From an uncultured Pelagibacteraceae bacterium (GTDB lineage: Bacteria; Pseudomonadota; Alphaproteobacteria; Pelagibacterales; Pelagibacteraceae): DNA of 64,000 nucleotides. Below, piece after piece: positions 11,331 to 24,301 of the stretch. The notes below the pieces were generated by a model. The model ran no database searches and was not told the DNA's origin. It saw only the letters and a program-made list of their open reading frames with translations. Both the position numbers and the translations under genes were made by a program. Numbering within the stretch: the first letter of the stretch is position 1; the number at the start of each line of letters is the position of its first letter. The stretch covers positions 20,237-84,236 of the forward strand of contig CACAUR010000005.1 of the NCBI GenBank assembly GCA_902535745.1. The letters run 5' to 3'.

Positions 11331-12110
11331 ATGAAAAAAATTGCCATTTTAATATCAGGACAAATACGAATTTTTGAAAAAAATGTCGATTTTTTTAAAG
11401 ATTTAAAAAAAACTTTGTCAAATTTTGAAATTACAATTGTCAGCTCGATTTGGGAGAATCAAAACGAATTGGAAAACTTTAAGGATAAATATAATATAAA
11501 ATATATACATTTAATTAAGGAGCAAGACTGGACAAATAATGTTTCAAAAGTAAAGTATGTAACTTGGGAAGAAAATTCTGGTTTCAAAGTTCCAAATATT
11601 TTTCACATGTGGCATTCGATTCTAGAAAACATTAAATTTTTAGAAAAAATTAATATTGAAAATAATGAAGATTTTGATTACGTCGTAAGATTCAGAACAG
11701 ACATTATTTGTAAAAAGGGTTTAAACTTTTTGACAAATGCAATCAACTCTTTAAAAAATAATGAAGTTTTGTTTCCTTCCAATCTTCATTGGAAAGGTTT
11801 AAATGACTCATTTTTTATTGCAAATTACTCAACAATATTAAAATTTAAAGATTTCTTCAGATTTTTAGAAACATTTATTGAGGATAACAGGGTATTTAAT
11901 CCTGAGTATATACTTTATAGCTTTATTGACGAAAAAAGATTAAAAATCAAACTGATTAATGAATTTGATTTAGCCCTTATTAGAGTTGAGGATTCAAAAC
12001 CTACAAAAAGGGTTTTTATTCCCTTAAAAGATAAAATTAAAATGAAAATTGCAAAACAAAAAATTAAACTTCTAAAATTTCAAAATAAGTTAAAACAAAT
12101 TGTTAGATAA
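11331..12110 (+). CDS. WavE-like lipopolysaccharide/capsule synthesis protein
   Basis: KKIAILISGQIRIFEKN...ITIVSSIWENQ...DYVVRFRTDI pattern. Confidence 0.55.
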   Translation: MKKIAILISGQIRIFEKNVDFFKDLKKTLSNFEITIVSSIWENQNELENFKDKYNIKYIHLIKEQDWTNNVSKVKYVTWEENSGFKVPNIFHMWHSILENIKFLEKINIENNEDFDYVVRFRTDIICKKGLNFLTNAINSLKNNEVLFPSNLHWKGLNDSFFIANYSTILKFKDFFRFLETFIEDNRVFNPEYILYSFIDEKRLKIKLINEFDLALIRVEDSKPTKRVFIPLKDKIKMKIAKQKIKLLKFQNKLKQIVR

Positions 12111-12115
12111 CTTTA

Positions 12116-12205
12116 GGAGAGATGGCCGAGCGGTTTAAGGCGCACGCTTGGAAAGCGTGTTTAGGGGAAACTCTTTCGTGGGTTCGAATCCCACTCTCTC
12201 CGCCA
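12116..12205 (+). tRNA. tRNA-Ser(GGA), CCA encoded
   Basis: GGAGAGA/TCTCTCC acceptor, anticodon loop TTGGAAA, long variable arm, T-loop TTCGAAT. Confidence 0.97.
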
Positions 12206-12335
12206 TTTAATGATGATCAAAGGTACTTTTTTGAATTTCAAGTTTGAAAAAAAAAAATTGCTTAATTAATCAACAATACCAATACTGATTTGACTGCTAT
12301 TTCAAACCTAATTTTATCTCAACATATAAAAATGA

Positions 12336-14426
<2,091 letters not shown>

Positions 14427-14428
14427 GT

Positions 14429-15709
14429 ATGGAAACTCAATCGGTTTCAAAAACATACACATTAAATAAAACTACCTATATTAATCTTCGATGGATAGCA
14501 ATTCTAGGTCAGTTTTTAACAGTTAATGTTGTAAAGTATGTTTTTAATTTTGAATTTGATATTTTAATTGTCAATGTTGTTATAGTTCTAGGAATAATAT
14601 CTAACATAATTTTAATTTATTTTTATGAAAAAAATATTCTTTCAAATAGAGCTTCATTTTCATTTTTGCTGATCGATATTATTCAATTAAGTTTAATACT
14701 TTACTTTTCAGGGGGAGTTATTAATCCTTTTTCAATTTTTTTAATAATTCCAAGTGTTTTTTCTTCATCTAATCTGTCATTTAAAACCAGTTTATCATTA
14801 ATATTGATTACAATATTTTCAATAATTTTACTTACCCTTTTTCATAAACATTTGATTTACCCTTCAGGCAAAAGATTAATTATTAATGACTTTTACCATT
14901 ATGGTACATCAATATCCTTAATTATTGCTCTTATTTTTCTTAATTATTTTGCAATTTTATTTGGAAGAGAGTCAAATTTAAGAAAAGAAGCATTAAATAA
15001 GATTGAAGAATTCATTGCAAAAGAACATGAGTTGGTATCATTGGGAGGACAAGCTGCAGCTGCAGCTCACTCTTTAAACACACCTCTTTCGACTATAAAA
15101 ATAATTTCTCAAGATCTTCATGATCAGTTTAAAGATAAAAAAGAACTTAAAAAAGATCTTGAATTACTTGTAAACCAAGTTGATAGATGCAGTCAGATCC
15201 TTAAAAGATTGTCACTAAATCCTGGTGTTGAGGATAATTTTATTAATCAAGAATGCTCAATGTTTGATTATGTTAGTGAAATTATTAAATCATTTGAGGA
15301 CATTTCAAATAAGGAATTTACATTAAACAACAGTCAAGACACTAATTCTTTTAAGATAACAAAATTGATAGAGATTATTTATGGAATAAGAAACTTTGTT
15401 GGAAATGCCAATAAATTCGCGAAAAAAAAAATATATATATCCATTAAAAGTGATAACCAATTGACAGAGATATCTATAGAAGACGATGGAAATGGCTATT
15501 CTAAAGAAGTTTTGAACAAAATTGGAGAACCTTACATTAAGTCTTCGTCTTATAATGATAAAGCAAAATCTGGATTAGGTCTTGGAATTTTTATCGGAAA
15601 AACTTTACTTGAAAGAAACGGTGCGAAAGTAATTTGCAGAAATTCAAAAACTAGATCGGGGGCAGAAGTTTTATTAACTTGGAAAAATAAGGATTTAAAA
15701 AACCTTTAG
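14429..15709 (+). CDS. RegB/PrrB-like redox sensor histidine kinase
   Basis: Membrane N-terminus with [28 protein letters not shown]-box; VDRCSQIL; ATPase [24 protein letters not shown]. Confidence 0.85.
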   Translation: METQSVSKTYTLNKTTYINLRWIAILGQFLTVNVVKYVFNFEFDILIVNVVIVLGIISNIILIYFYEKNILSNRASFSFLLIDIIQLSLILYFSGGVINPFSIFLIIPSVFSSSNLSFKTSLSLILITIFSIILLTLFHKHLIYPSGKRLIINDFYHYGTSISLIIALIFLNYFAILFGRESNLRKEALNKIEEFIAKEHELVSLGGQAAAAAHSLNTPLSTIKIISQDLHDQFKDKKELKKDLELLVNQVDRCSQILKRLSLNPGVEDNFINQECSMFDYVSEIIKSFEDISNKEFTLNNSQDTNSFKITKLIEIIYGIRNFVGNANKFAKKKIYISIKSDNQLTEISIEDDGNGYSKEVLNKIGEPYIKSSSYNDKAKSGLGLGIFIGKTLLERNGAKVICRNSKTRSGAEVLLTWKNKDLKNL

Positions 15710-17508
15710 TTTAGTTTTTTTGGACTGTTCTTTTTTTCGAATAAATTGCTCAGTTGAGAAATCATTACATCTCCTAACTCTTGCACATCAGAAATTTTAA
15801 TCGCTTTTTTGTAGTATCTCGAAACGTCATGACCTATACCAATTGCAAGCAGTTCAATATCTGAGTTCGACTCAATAAATTTAACAGTTTTCTTTAAATG
15901 TTTCTCCAAATAATCACCTGAGTTTACAGACAACGTCGAGTCATCAACTGGAGCTCCATCAGAAATAACCATCATTATTTTTCTTTCCTCTTTTCTTCTA
16001 ACAAGCCTATTAAAAGCCCACAAAATTGCTTCTCCATCAATATTTTCTTTTAGCAATCCCTCTTTAAGCATTAACCCGAGATTTTTTTTTGATTGTCGCC
16101 AGTGAACATCGGCTGCTTTATAAATTATATGTCTTAAATCGTTAAGTCTTCCAGGATTTTTTGGTTTTCCGCTTTTACTCCATTTTTCTCTAGCCTCTCC
16201 ACCTTTCCAATTTTTGGTTGTAAATCCAAGTATCTCAACTTTAACATTACATCTTTCTAGTGTTCTTGAAAGTATATCTGCGCATAATGCAGCAATAGTT
16301 ATTGGTCTTCCACGCATTGATCCTGAGTTATCAATTAAAAGTGTTACTATGGTATCTTTAAACTCGTAATCTTTTTCTTTCTTAAATGACAGAGAATTTT
16401 GGGGATCTATAATTATTCTGCTTAGTTTTGAACTATCTAATAAACCTTCTTCTAAATCATATTCCCATGATCTGTTTTGCTTTGCTAACAATTGCCTTTG
16501 TAATTTATTAGCAAGTTTTGTTATTACGTCCTGAAAATTAGTAAGTTGTTGATCTAGATTATTTCTTAGTTTTTTGATTTCATCATCTTTTTCTAAATTT
16601 TCGGCTTTTTCAATTTCATCAAAATTATTTGTAAAAATTCTGTATTCCTTATTATTTTTTGAAATATTAAGTTTTTGAATAATATTTTCTGAATTTTCTT
16701 TTTGATCCCCATCTTCTAAAAATTCCTCTTCCATTCTAAACTCATTTAAATCTTCCCCTCCATCTAAACTTTTATTTTCACTAGTTTCTTCTGATTTACC
16801 TTCTTTATCTTCATTATTATTTTCATCCTTATTATTCTGTAGATTTTCATTATCTTTATTGTCGTCATTACTCTCACTTTTAACTTCGTTTTCGTTTTCA
16901 AATATCTCCATATTTTGGAATATTTTTGAAAATTTCTCGTTATATTTTTTTTGATCAGCAATATTTTTCTTTAAAAATTGTGTATGTTTTTTTATTTTTT
17001 CATCGAATTTATTTTCCCAAAAACTTAAGATCTTATTTGATACATTATTTAATTTGATATTCAAAAAATTTTTTAAAAGGTATAATTCAAACGCCTCTGA
17101 AACATTTACATCTTCCCTTTTTTTAATATTAGTTTCTTTTTTATTTAAAATTTTATTATAATAATTTTCGTTGATATTTTTTTTTATACCGTTAAGCATA
17201 TCAGAGCCTAATAATTCACATCTTATTTTTTCTGAAATTTCATAGAATATTTTGTAGGATTGGTTTTTAGGAAAATTTTTTTTATAAATATTTTCATCTG
17301 AAAACTTTTTTTTTAATGCATTTGAATCGGCAAAGGCTCGAAATTTTACGTAATCTTCTCTAGAATATAGATTTGAAATTTTATAATCTTCAATATTCCT
17401 CTGATTTTCTTTTTTACTTAAAATATCAAATTCTTCTGAAATAACTTTATATGTTGAGTCTAATGCTTGTTTAAATCTTTCTTTAAAGAATTCCTCTTTT
17501 TTACTCAT
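15706..17508 (-). CDS. cobT: CobT-like cobaltochelatase subunit with C-terminal VWA domain
   Basis: [33 protein letters not shown]...[10 protein letters not shown]; start trimmed from 17574 to the [12 protein letters not shown] Met, which reduces overlap with cobS. Confidence 0.88.
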   Translation of the reverse strand: MSKKEEFFKERFKQALDSTYKVISEEFDILSKKENQRNIEDYKISNLYSREDYVKFRAFADSNALKKKFSDENIYKKNFPKNQSYKIFYEISEKIRCELLGSDMLNGIKKNINENYYNKILNKKETNIKKREDVNVSEAFELYLLKNFLNIKLNNVSNKILSFWENKFDEKIKKHTQFLKKNIADQKKYNEKFSKIFQNMEIFENENEVKSESNDDNKDNENLQNNKDENNNEDKEGKSEETSENKSLDGGEDLNEFRMEEEFLEDGDQKENSENIIQKLNISKNNKEYRIFTNNFDEIEKAENLEKDDEIKKLRNNLDQQLTNFQDVITKLANKLQRQLLAKQNRSWEYDLEEGLLDSSKLSRIIIDPQNSLSFKKEKDYEFKDTIVTLLIDNSGSMRGRPITIAALCADILSRTLERCNVKVEILGFTTKNWKGGEAREKWSKSGKPKNPGRLNDLRHIIYKAADVHWRQSKKNLGLMLKEGLLKENIDGEAILWAFNRLVRRKEERKIMMVISDGAPVDDSTLSVNSGDYLEKHLKKTVKFIESNSDIELLAIGIGHDVSRYYKKAIKISDVQELGDVMISQLSNLFEKKNSPKKLN

Positions 17509-18481
17509 TAGATTGTTTGTTAATAACCGCTTCTGGCAAGTCTTCTCCAAAACATCTCTGATAATACTCCGCAATAATATTTTTCTCTAACTCATCACAT
17601 TTATTCAAAAAAGTAACCCTAAATGAATATCCAATATCTTTAAATATTAAATTATTTTCTGCCCAATGCATAACTGTTCGTGGACTCATTACTGTTGAAA
17701 TGTCACCAGACACAAACCCCTTTCTGGTCAGAGAGGCTACTTTAATCATATTTGCAATATCTTCTTTTCCTTTTGAATTATTATAAGTCTTATTCTTAGC
17801 AAGTAATATTTCCATTTCTCTTTCCAAACTTAAATAATTAAGAGATGTAACTATATTCCATCTATCCATTTGGCCTTGATTTATTTGCTGTGTGCCATGA
17901 TAAAGTCCAGTAGTATCACCTAGGCCAACTGTATTTGAGGTTGCAAATAACCTAAAGTACTTATGTTGTTTCAAAACTTTATTTTTATCTAGAAGTGTAA
18001 AATTTCCCTCTGCCTCTAGAACTCTTTGAATTACAAACATCACATCAGGTCTACCAGCATCATATTCATCAAAAACTAGTGCGATAGGATTTTGGATAGA
18101 CCAAGGCAAAATACCTTCCTGAAATTCCGTAATTTGTTTTCCATTTTTTATTGTGATCGCGTCTTTTCCTATCAAATCTATTCTACTTATATGACTGTCT
18201 AAATTCACTCTTATGCAAGGCCAATTCAATCTTGCAGCAACTTGTTCAATGTGAGTAGATTTTCCTGTTCCATGATATCCTTGAACTAATACTCTCTTAT
18301 TGAAAGAGAAACCGGACAATATTGCAAGCGTAGTATCTTTATCAAATTTATAGTTTTTATCTATTTCTGGAACATATTCATTTTTTTTTGAAAAAGCATC
18401 TACTTCAAGATTAGTGTCAATTCCAAAAGTTTGTTTCACTGAAATTTTTATATCTGGTGTCGAATTTATATTTTCACTCAT
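17501..18481 (-). CDS. cobS: CobS-like cobaltochelatase subunit (AAA+ ATPase)
   Basis: [46 protein letters not shown]. Confidence 0.92.
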   Translation of the reverse strand: MSENINSTPDIKISVKQTFGIDTNLEVDAFSKKNEYVPEIDKNYKFDKDTTLAILSGFSFNKRVLVQGYHGTGKSTHIEQVAARLNWPCIRVNLDSHISRIDLIGKDAITIKNGKQITEFQEGILPWSIQNPIALVFDEYDAGRPDVMFVIQRVLEAEGNFTLLDKNKVLKQHKYFRLFATSNTVGLGDTTGLYHGTQQINQGQMDRWNIVTSLNYLSLEREMEILLAKNKTYNNSKGKEDIANMIKVASLTRKGFVSGDISTVMSPRTVMHWAENNLIFKDIGYSFRVTFLNKCDELEKNIIAEYYQRCFGEDLPEAVINKQSNE

Positions 18482-18996
18482 TTTTTGTAAGACCTTTTTA
18501 GTTGCGTATAAGCCAATGTTATAATTTTTAGTTTTTCTTCGTATTTTTTATTTCCTGAGTTTTTATCAGGGTGAAATCGTTTGACAAGTTTTTTAAACTT
18601 ATCTCTAATAATGGTCCATTCTGCACCTATATTTAAACTTAAAATATTAAAAGCTTTTATATCATCATCCGAAAAGTTGAATTGTCGCAATTTTGAAGCA
18701 CTTATATCGTCGTTGTTAATTCCATCCAAACTTTCCTTAAGAGTATTATTCCACAAAACTTTAAAAAAATTATCTTGCCCACTGAAATTTTGAGTGGGTT
18801 TGTGCCAAGTCATGTCAGATTTAATAAATTCATTAATCTGATTATCAGTCATATTTGCAAAATAATTCCAATTTTTGTTAAATTCTTTTATATGTTCTAA
18901 ACAAAGATACCTAAAATCCTTACTGTTATCTTTTTCAATTGGAGCCTTGTACTCACCAACTTTGTTACAGTTATTCCAGTCGCATATAATTTTCAT
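18478..18996 (-). CDS. J-domain protein encoded upstream of cobS
   Basis: C-terminal KLVKRFHPDKNSGNKKYEEKLKIITLAYTQLKRS J-domain; start taken at MKIICDWNNC. Confidence 0.8.
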   Translation of the reverse strand: MKIICDWNNCNKVGEYKAPIEKDNSKDFRYLCLEHIKEFNKNWNYFANMTDNQINEFIKSDMTWHKPTQNFSGQDNFFKVLWNNTLKESLDGINNDDISASKLRQFNFSDDDIKAFNILSLNIGAEWTIIRDKFKKLVKRFHPDKNSGNKKYEEKLKIITLAYTQLKRSYKK

Positions 18997-19020
18997 TGTA
19001 GTATTATTATAATACATTTT

Positions 19021-19281
19021 ATGGAAATAAATAAATTAATTGAGATAGTAAAAAAAAAAATTTCGAGAGAAATTGTCTTACAAGAAATAAATGTAGAAGA
19101 TAAATCATTTTTACACAAAAGTCACAAAAATAATTCTCCAAACAAGTTTCACATCAAAATTATAATCATCTCCAATGAACTTAAATCAAAAAAAAGAATT
19201 GATTCTACAAAAAAAATTTATAAAATTTTGGAAAATGAATTAAAAAATTATATTCATTCTATCCAATTATCAATAAATTAA
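19021..19281 (+). CDS. BolA family protein
   Basis: HKSHKNNSPNKFHIKIIIIS...KRIDSTKKIYKILENELKNYIHSIQLSI; divergent from the J-domain gene. Confidence 0.82.
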   Translation: MEINKLIEIVKKKISREIVLQEINVEDKSFLHKSHKNNSPNKFHIKIIIISNELKSKKRIDSTKKIYKILENELKNYIHSIQLSIN

Positions 19282-20361
19282 ATTTTTTAAAAATGTTCTA
19301 ATCTTATTTTCTTCAAATGATTTGTCTAGTATGGGTTTTGCAATACCTTTCAGAAGAATTAGATTTATTTTACTATCTTTATTCTTTTTGTCTTGTTTCA
19401 TATAAAAAATAATTTTTGATATATCTTTTGTTTTAAAATATTTATTTAAATTACAATAATTCAGTTTTTCTAAGTGCTCAATAATTTGCTCATAATCATT
19501 TTTTTTTAAAATATTTCTTTGTTTACTAAATTTAATAGCTGACATAATTCCTAATAAAACTGCCTCACCATGATTTAGTCCTTTTTTATATCCAATTGTT
19601 GCTTCATAAGCATGGGCAAAGGTATGACCCAGATTAAGAACTTTTCTTATATTTTTTTCCTTCTCATCTTTCTCAACCACTTCTTTTTTGATTAAACAGC
19701 TCTTATAAATTGCATTTTCTAAAAATTTAGAATGATGACTCATAATTTTATAAAAATTTTTTTTTAAAAATTTGAAAAATATCTTATTACTTATAAGAGA
19801 ATGTTTAAGAATCTCTGCATATCCACATATCATTTCTTTTTTAGGTAAACTTTTTAAGAAATCTATATCCGAGATAACTAACGAGGGTTGATAAAAAGAT
19901 CCTATCATATTTTTTCCTGATAAAGAATTAACTCCCGTTTTACCACCAATCGCTGAGTCAACTTGACTAAGCAAAGTTGTTGGTACATTAATAAAATTCA
20001 ATCCTCTTTTAAAAATACTTGAGGCAAATCCACAAATATCACCACAAATACCACCTCCTACAGAAATTAAACAATCGTTTCTGCTAAAGTTCTTTTTTTC
20101 AAGAATTTTTACGATAGAGGAAACAGTTTTTAAATTTTTACTTTTTTCATTAAAAAAAATTTTTTTCTTTTCTATTCTTTTCTTATTAAATGTATTTACA
20201 ATACGTTTAATCATTTGAGTTGGTACATTACTATCGTAAATAAGCAAAAACTTTTTTGAATATATTCTTTCGTTTGAAATTATTTTGTTTACCTTTGAGC
20301 AAAGATTTTTACCAACAATCACTGAGTAATTATTTATTTTAGTTTTAACTTTTAATTTCAT
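19270..20361 (-). CDS. aroB: 3-dehydroquinate synthase
   Basis: SVGGGICGDICGFASSIFKRGLNFINVPTTLLSQVDSAIGGKTGVN. Confidence 0.97.
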   Translation of the reverse strand: MKLKVKTKINNYSVIVGKNLCSKVNKIISNERIYSKKFLLIYDSNVPTQMIKRIVNTFNKKRIEKKKIFFNEKSKNLKTVSSIVKILEKKNFSRNDCLISVGGGICGDICGFASSIFKRGLNFINVPTTLLSQVDSAIGGKTGVNSLSGKNMIGSFYQPSLVISDIDFLKSLPKKEMICGYAEILKHSLISNKIFFKFLKKNFYKIMSHHSKFLENAIYKSCLIKKEVVEKDEKEKNIRKVLNLGHTFAHAYEATIGYKKGLNHGEAVLLGIMSAIKFSKQRNILKKNDYEQIIEHLEKLNYCNLNKYFKTKDISKIIFYMKQDKKNKDSKINLILLKGIAKPILDKSFEENKIRTFLKNLIY

Positions 20362-20875
20362 CTTTTTTCAATATTGAAACTATTTTATCTACAATTTCGA
20401 TTTTTTTTTGATTATCACAATCTATTTTAAAATTTGATTTGGTATAACATTTATTTCTTCTTAATATCATCTTTTCAATTTCCTGATCGTTCAGTCCCTG
20501 AATAAGTGGTCTTTTCGAGGATTTTCTAATCCTTTTAATAATAGTTGAGGGTTTCCAATTTAACCAAAATGACAATGAATTATTTTTAACATTTTTTCTT
20601 ACTCTTTCATCTAGAAACGAACCTCCCCCCAAAGATAAAACTAATTCTTTTTCTTCAGAATCTAATAGTGATAGGATTGTTTTAACTTCTATCGCTCTAA
20701 AATACTTTTCACCCTTGAGTTTAAAAATTTGGCTAATTGTTTGTTTTTCAATTGTCTCAATTTTACTATCTACGTCTATGAATTTCATATTGATTTTTTT
20801 TGATAATAATGCGCCAATTGTTGACTTTCCTGATCCCATCATGCCTATTAAAACAATTTTTTTTTTTATTTTCAT
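20345..20875 (-). CDS. aroK: shikimate kinase
   Basis: IVLIGMMGSGKSTIGALLSKKINMKFIDVDSKIE; LGGGSFLDERVR. Confidence 0.96.
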   Translation of the reverse strand: MKIKKKIVLIGMMGSGKSTIGALLSKKINMKFIDVDSKIETIEKQTISQIFKLKGEKYFRAIEVKTILSLLDSEEKELVLSLGGGSFLDERVRKNVKNNSLSFWLNWKPSTIIKRIRKSSKRPLIQGLNDQEIEKMILRRNKCYTKSNFKIDCDNQKKIEIVDKIVSILKKDEIKS

Positions 20876-20932
20876 AATTTTCTAAGTTGAAAAAACACAA
20901 ATATGTCTTAATTTGAATTTAATAAAAAGTAT

Positions 20933-21118
20933 ATGCAATTTTACAAAAAAACAAGCATTGGCAGTTCTATTAATCCACTAAAAATCATAATAAAAGTAGT
21001 TGTGTTTTTAGCAATTATTTTTGGAATTTTAGTAATGGTTAGTAAAATAAATTTCCCTTCACCAAATCAGCTTATTGAAAAAAAAATCCCTCAAGAAAAT
21101 CTTAAAATTGTTAAATAA
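20933..21118 (+). CDS. small single-pass membrane protein, unknown function
   Basis: 61 aa with hydrophobic stretch IIIKVVVFLAIIFGILVMV; fills the gap upstream of a secreted protein. Confidence 0.5.
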   Translation: MQFYKKTSIGSSINPLKIIIKVVVFLAIIFGILVMVSKINFPSPNQLIEKKIPQENLKIVK

Positions 21119-22838
21119 TTTTTTCATAATTTTTTTAATTTTAATAGCTTTCACTAAATTTGCTTTAAGTAATGAACCTGCAGATATTTGGAGTCTTGAG
21201 AAAAAGGAAAATAGTGAAGAAAATGTCGTAATTGAAAATACCACAAATGAATTTGAGAATAAAAAAATTCAAATTAATGCTGGTATTACAGATGACATTA
21301 AAGTTTCGGAAGAAAATTTTACAGACAAAAATGATTTAGTTGTTGGGATATATGATCCAGGAAAATATGGTTTTGAATTAGACATGTGGACCAAATCAGA
21401 TGGAAAAAAAATATATGAACTAAAAAAAAAAATAAACTCAATGAATCTTTCTGAGGATGCAAGCGAGATCTATAAAAAAATTCTCCTTACCAATACTTTT
21501 CCACCCAAGAATAATTTGGATAAAAAAAAGTTTTTCGACCTTAAAGCCGAATGGTTAATTAAAAATGAAGACCTTGGTTTAATAATTGATTATGTAACTA
21601 AAAATTTAAACATAATATCAAATGAAAACTTGATTAAATTTGTTTTAAACGAATATTTATCAAAGGCAGAAATTAAAGAGGCATGCAGCTTATTTAAAAA
21701 GTTAAATCAAAGTTTTAGCGATAATTATCTAAAGAACTTTTCAATATATTGCTTGATACACAGCAAGCAAAATGATCTTGCTATGATGCGTTTTGATTTA
21801 GAAAAGGAATCTGGTTATTCAGATCCTTTTTTTGAGAAAAAATTTAATTCATTAATGGGGCTTTCAAAAGATGACAATACTTCGTCAGATAAAAATCTAT
21901 TAAATTTACATCTTTCATTTAATACTATTAAAGACTTTAAATACGTGCCAACAAAAAAAACTTCAAAGTTATTTTGGACCTATTTAAGATCCAACAATCT
22001 GCTAGACAGCACTAGTGATATCGATATTGCCGATGAAGAAAAAATATCATTATTAGAAAAGGCTACGCACGAGAGAAACTATAATGAGAAAGATTTACTT
22101 AATATTTATAAAAAATTTCAGTTTTCTGTGGATCAACTTCTCAACATAGAAAGGGAAAAAGAGGATTTATCAAACATAAAAGCCAGAGCCTTAATGTATC
22201 AAGGTATTTTATTAAATGATGATCCTAACAAGGTAACAAAACTTTCTAAAGATTTAAAATCATCTTTTACTAATGATGGTTTAGAAGATGCCTTTAAAGA
22301 TGAGTTAAGGTATATTTTGGAGGAATTTGATAAAAGTGAATTAAGTTCAGATTTAACAGATTTTTATGTTTTAAACTCTAAAGTAGAAAATCCAAATAAA
22401 AAAATTAAATACAACAATAAAATTTTACATCAATCAAAAATTATAAATTATTTTATACAAGAAAAGCCTTCTAAGAAAAAAACTGAAAAAGATCTAAATA
22501 ATTTTTTAAAAAAAATAAAAAAAAGCAAAAAAAATTATTTAATAACCAAAGATGTAATTGTTATTGAATCTTTAAAGTTTGACGGTATTGAAATTAATGA
22601 GGAATATAATGATCTTTATACAATTAATGAAAATACTATGCCTATTGATATACAGGTTTTAATAAATGACGGGGAAATTGGATTGGCAATGTTAAGAATT
22701 ATAGAAATAATTGGCGAAGATGAACTTAAAAATCTTGGCTCAGAAACTTTATATTTCTTAGTAAATGCGTTAAATCAAATGGATATAGATTTAATAAGAA
22801 ATGAAATCCTTTCTGAAATCTTGCCAGTTAGAGTATAA
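21075..22838 (+). CDS. conserved-hypothetical-type secreted protein, unknown function (start uncertain; TTG in the ORF track)
   Basis: 587 aa, signal-peptide-like LLNNFFIIFLILIAFTKFALSNEP. Confidence 0.7.
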   Translation: MKKKSLKKILKLLNNFFIIFLILIAFTKFALSNEPADIWSLEKKENSEENVVIENTTNEFENKKIQINAGITDDIKVSEENFTDKNDLVVGIYDPGKYGFELDMWTKSDGKKIYELKKKINSMNLSEDASEIYKKILLTNTFPPKNNLDKKKFFDLKAEWLIKNEDLGLIIDYVTKNLNIISNENLIKFVLNEYLSKAEIKEACSLFKKLNQSFSDNYLKNFSIYCLIHSKQNDLAMMRFDLEKESGYSDPFFEKKFNSLMGLSKDDNTSSDKNLLNLHLSFNTIKDFKYVPTKKTSKLFWTYLRSNNLLDSTSDIDIADEEKISLLEKATHERNYNEKDLLNIYKKFQFSVDQLLNIEREKEDLSNIKARALMYQGILLNDDPNKVTKLSKDLKSSFTNDGLEDAFKDELRYILEEFDKSELSSDLTDFYVLNSKVENPNKKIKYNNKILHQSKIINYFIQEKPSKKKTEKDLNNFLKKIKKSKKNYLITKDVIVIESLKFDGIEINEEYNDLYTINENTMPIDIQVLINDGEIGLAMLRIIEIIGEDELKNLGSETLYFLVNALNQMDIDLIRNEILSEILPVRV

Positions 22839-22846
22839 ACTTTGTT

Positions 22847-23371
22847 ATGGCAAAAAGAAAAATCATACTGGTTCCAGATGAAATCCTTAGAAAAAAATCT
22901 GAAAAAATTGAGAAAATAACTTATAAAGAAAAACTGTTAGCGGACGATTTATTTGAAACAATGTACAACAATAATGGCATAGGTCTTGCTGCTGTTCAAG
23001 TTGGTGTTTTGAGGAGAATGATTGTAATTGATGTTTCAAAAAAAGATGAAGAAAAAAAACCTTTTTGTTTAATAAATCCAACTATAAAATCTTTTGGTAA
23101 AGAAAGTTCTACATATGAAGAAGGATGTTTGTCGATACCCGAAACATTTATTGAAATTGAAAGACCAAAAAGCTGTATTGTCGAATATGTTGATATTTTA
23201 GGAAATAAAACAAACATGGAATGTGATGGTTTGCTATCCACATGTATTCAACACGAAATTAATCACTTAGATGGTAAACTGATCATTGATTTTTTGTCAA
23301 AGCTTAAAAAAGAAATTCTTATAAAAAAATTATCTAAAAACAAAAATACGTCTAGTAGAGTTATTGTGTAA
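22847..23371 (+). CDS. def: peptide deformylase
   Basis: GIGLAAVQVG, EGCLSIP, QHEINHLDG. Confidence 0.97.
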   Translation: MAKRKIILVPDEILRKKSEKIEKITYKEKLLADDLFETMYNNNGIGLAAVQVGVLRRMIVIDVSKKDEEKKPFCLINPTIKSFGKESSTYEEGCLSIPETFIEIERPKSCIVEYVDILGNKTNMECDGLLSTCIQHEINHLDGKLIIDFLSKLKKEILIKKLSKNKNTSSRVIV

Positions 23372-24301
23372 ATGCCAGATAATATTATTTTTATGGGTAC
23401 TTCAAAATTTGCTGTACCTATTCTTGAAAAGATTAGTGAGAGTAAACTCAATATTTCTGTTGTTTACACACAACCGCCAAAAAAATCAAGCAGGGGAATG
23501 AAAATTCAAAAAACTCCAATTCATGCTAAATCTGAATTACTTGGCTTACCAATTAGAACTCCAAATAGTCTTAAAAATAATGTTGATGAGTATAATTTTA
23601 TAAAAAAAATAAAACCCACAATTGTAGTAGTAATTTCATACGGTCAAATTATACCGAAGGAATTCTTGGAACTTTCCAAAAATGGTTTTTTAAATATTCA
23701 TGCATCCATCTTGCCCAAATTTAGAGGTGCTGCACCAATACAAAGAGCAATAATGAGCCTGGATATTGAAACGGGAATTAGTTTTATGAAAATTACCGAA
23801 CACCTGGATACTGGTCCAGTTCTTGAAACTTATAAAATGAAAATTGACTTAAATTTGAATGCAACTCAGATTGAAGAAAAATTATCTCAACTGGCGGCTG
23901 AAAAAATTATTAAAAACATAGATAAAATTATAAAAGGTGAAGCGAAGTTTAAAGAACAAGACCATTCCGAAGCAACATATGCTGAAAAAATAAGTAAAAA
24001 AGAGGGAAAAATAATTTGGAATAATAGAGCAAAGAAAATTGTTGGAAAAATAAATGGTTTGTATCCCACTCCTGGAGCTTATTTTATGTTTAAAGGAGAG
24101 AGATATAAAATTTTAAAAGCTGAGATTGGAAATGGGTCAGGTCAACCTGGAGAAGTTTTAGGTGATAATCTTGAGATAGCATGCACAAAAAACGAAAGTA
24201 TTAAGGTTATTGAAATTCAAAAAGAAGGGAAAAAAGTTCAAGAGATAAATGAATTTTTGAATGGTTCAAAAATACAAAAAGGCTGCACCCTAAATGAATA
24301 G
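23372..24301 (+). CDS. fmt: methionyl-tRNA formyltransferase
   Basis: IIFMGTSKFAVPIL, NIHASILPKFRGAAPIQRAI. Confidence 0.97.
   Translation: MPDNIIFMGTSKFAVPILEKISESKLNISVVYTQPPKKSSRGMKIQKTPIHAKSELLGLPIRTPNSLKNNVDEYNFIKKIKPTIVVVISYGQIIPKEFLELSKNGFLNIHASILPKFRGAAPIQRAIMSLDIETGISFMKITEHLDTGPVLETYKMKIDLNLNATQIEEKLSQLAAEKIIKNIDKIIKGEAKFKEQDHSEATYAEKISKKEGKIIWNNRAKKIVGKINGLYPTPGAYFMFKGERYKILKAEIGNGSGQPGEVLGDNLEIACTKNESIKVIEIQKEGKKVQEINEFLNGSKIQKGCTLNE

Noticed and set aside
16764-16961. 65-aa lysine-rich ORF inside cobT
   Set aside because: Alternative-frame reading of the low-complexity acidic linker.
17509-17574. N-terminal extension of CobT ([22 protein letters not shown])
   Set aside because: Overlaps the CobS C-terminus by 74 bp; an internal ATG with 8-bp overlap is more plausible.
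15706-18481. cobST as evidence for B12 synthesis
   Set aside because: No corrin genes in the window; CobST-like pairs occur widely without the pathway.
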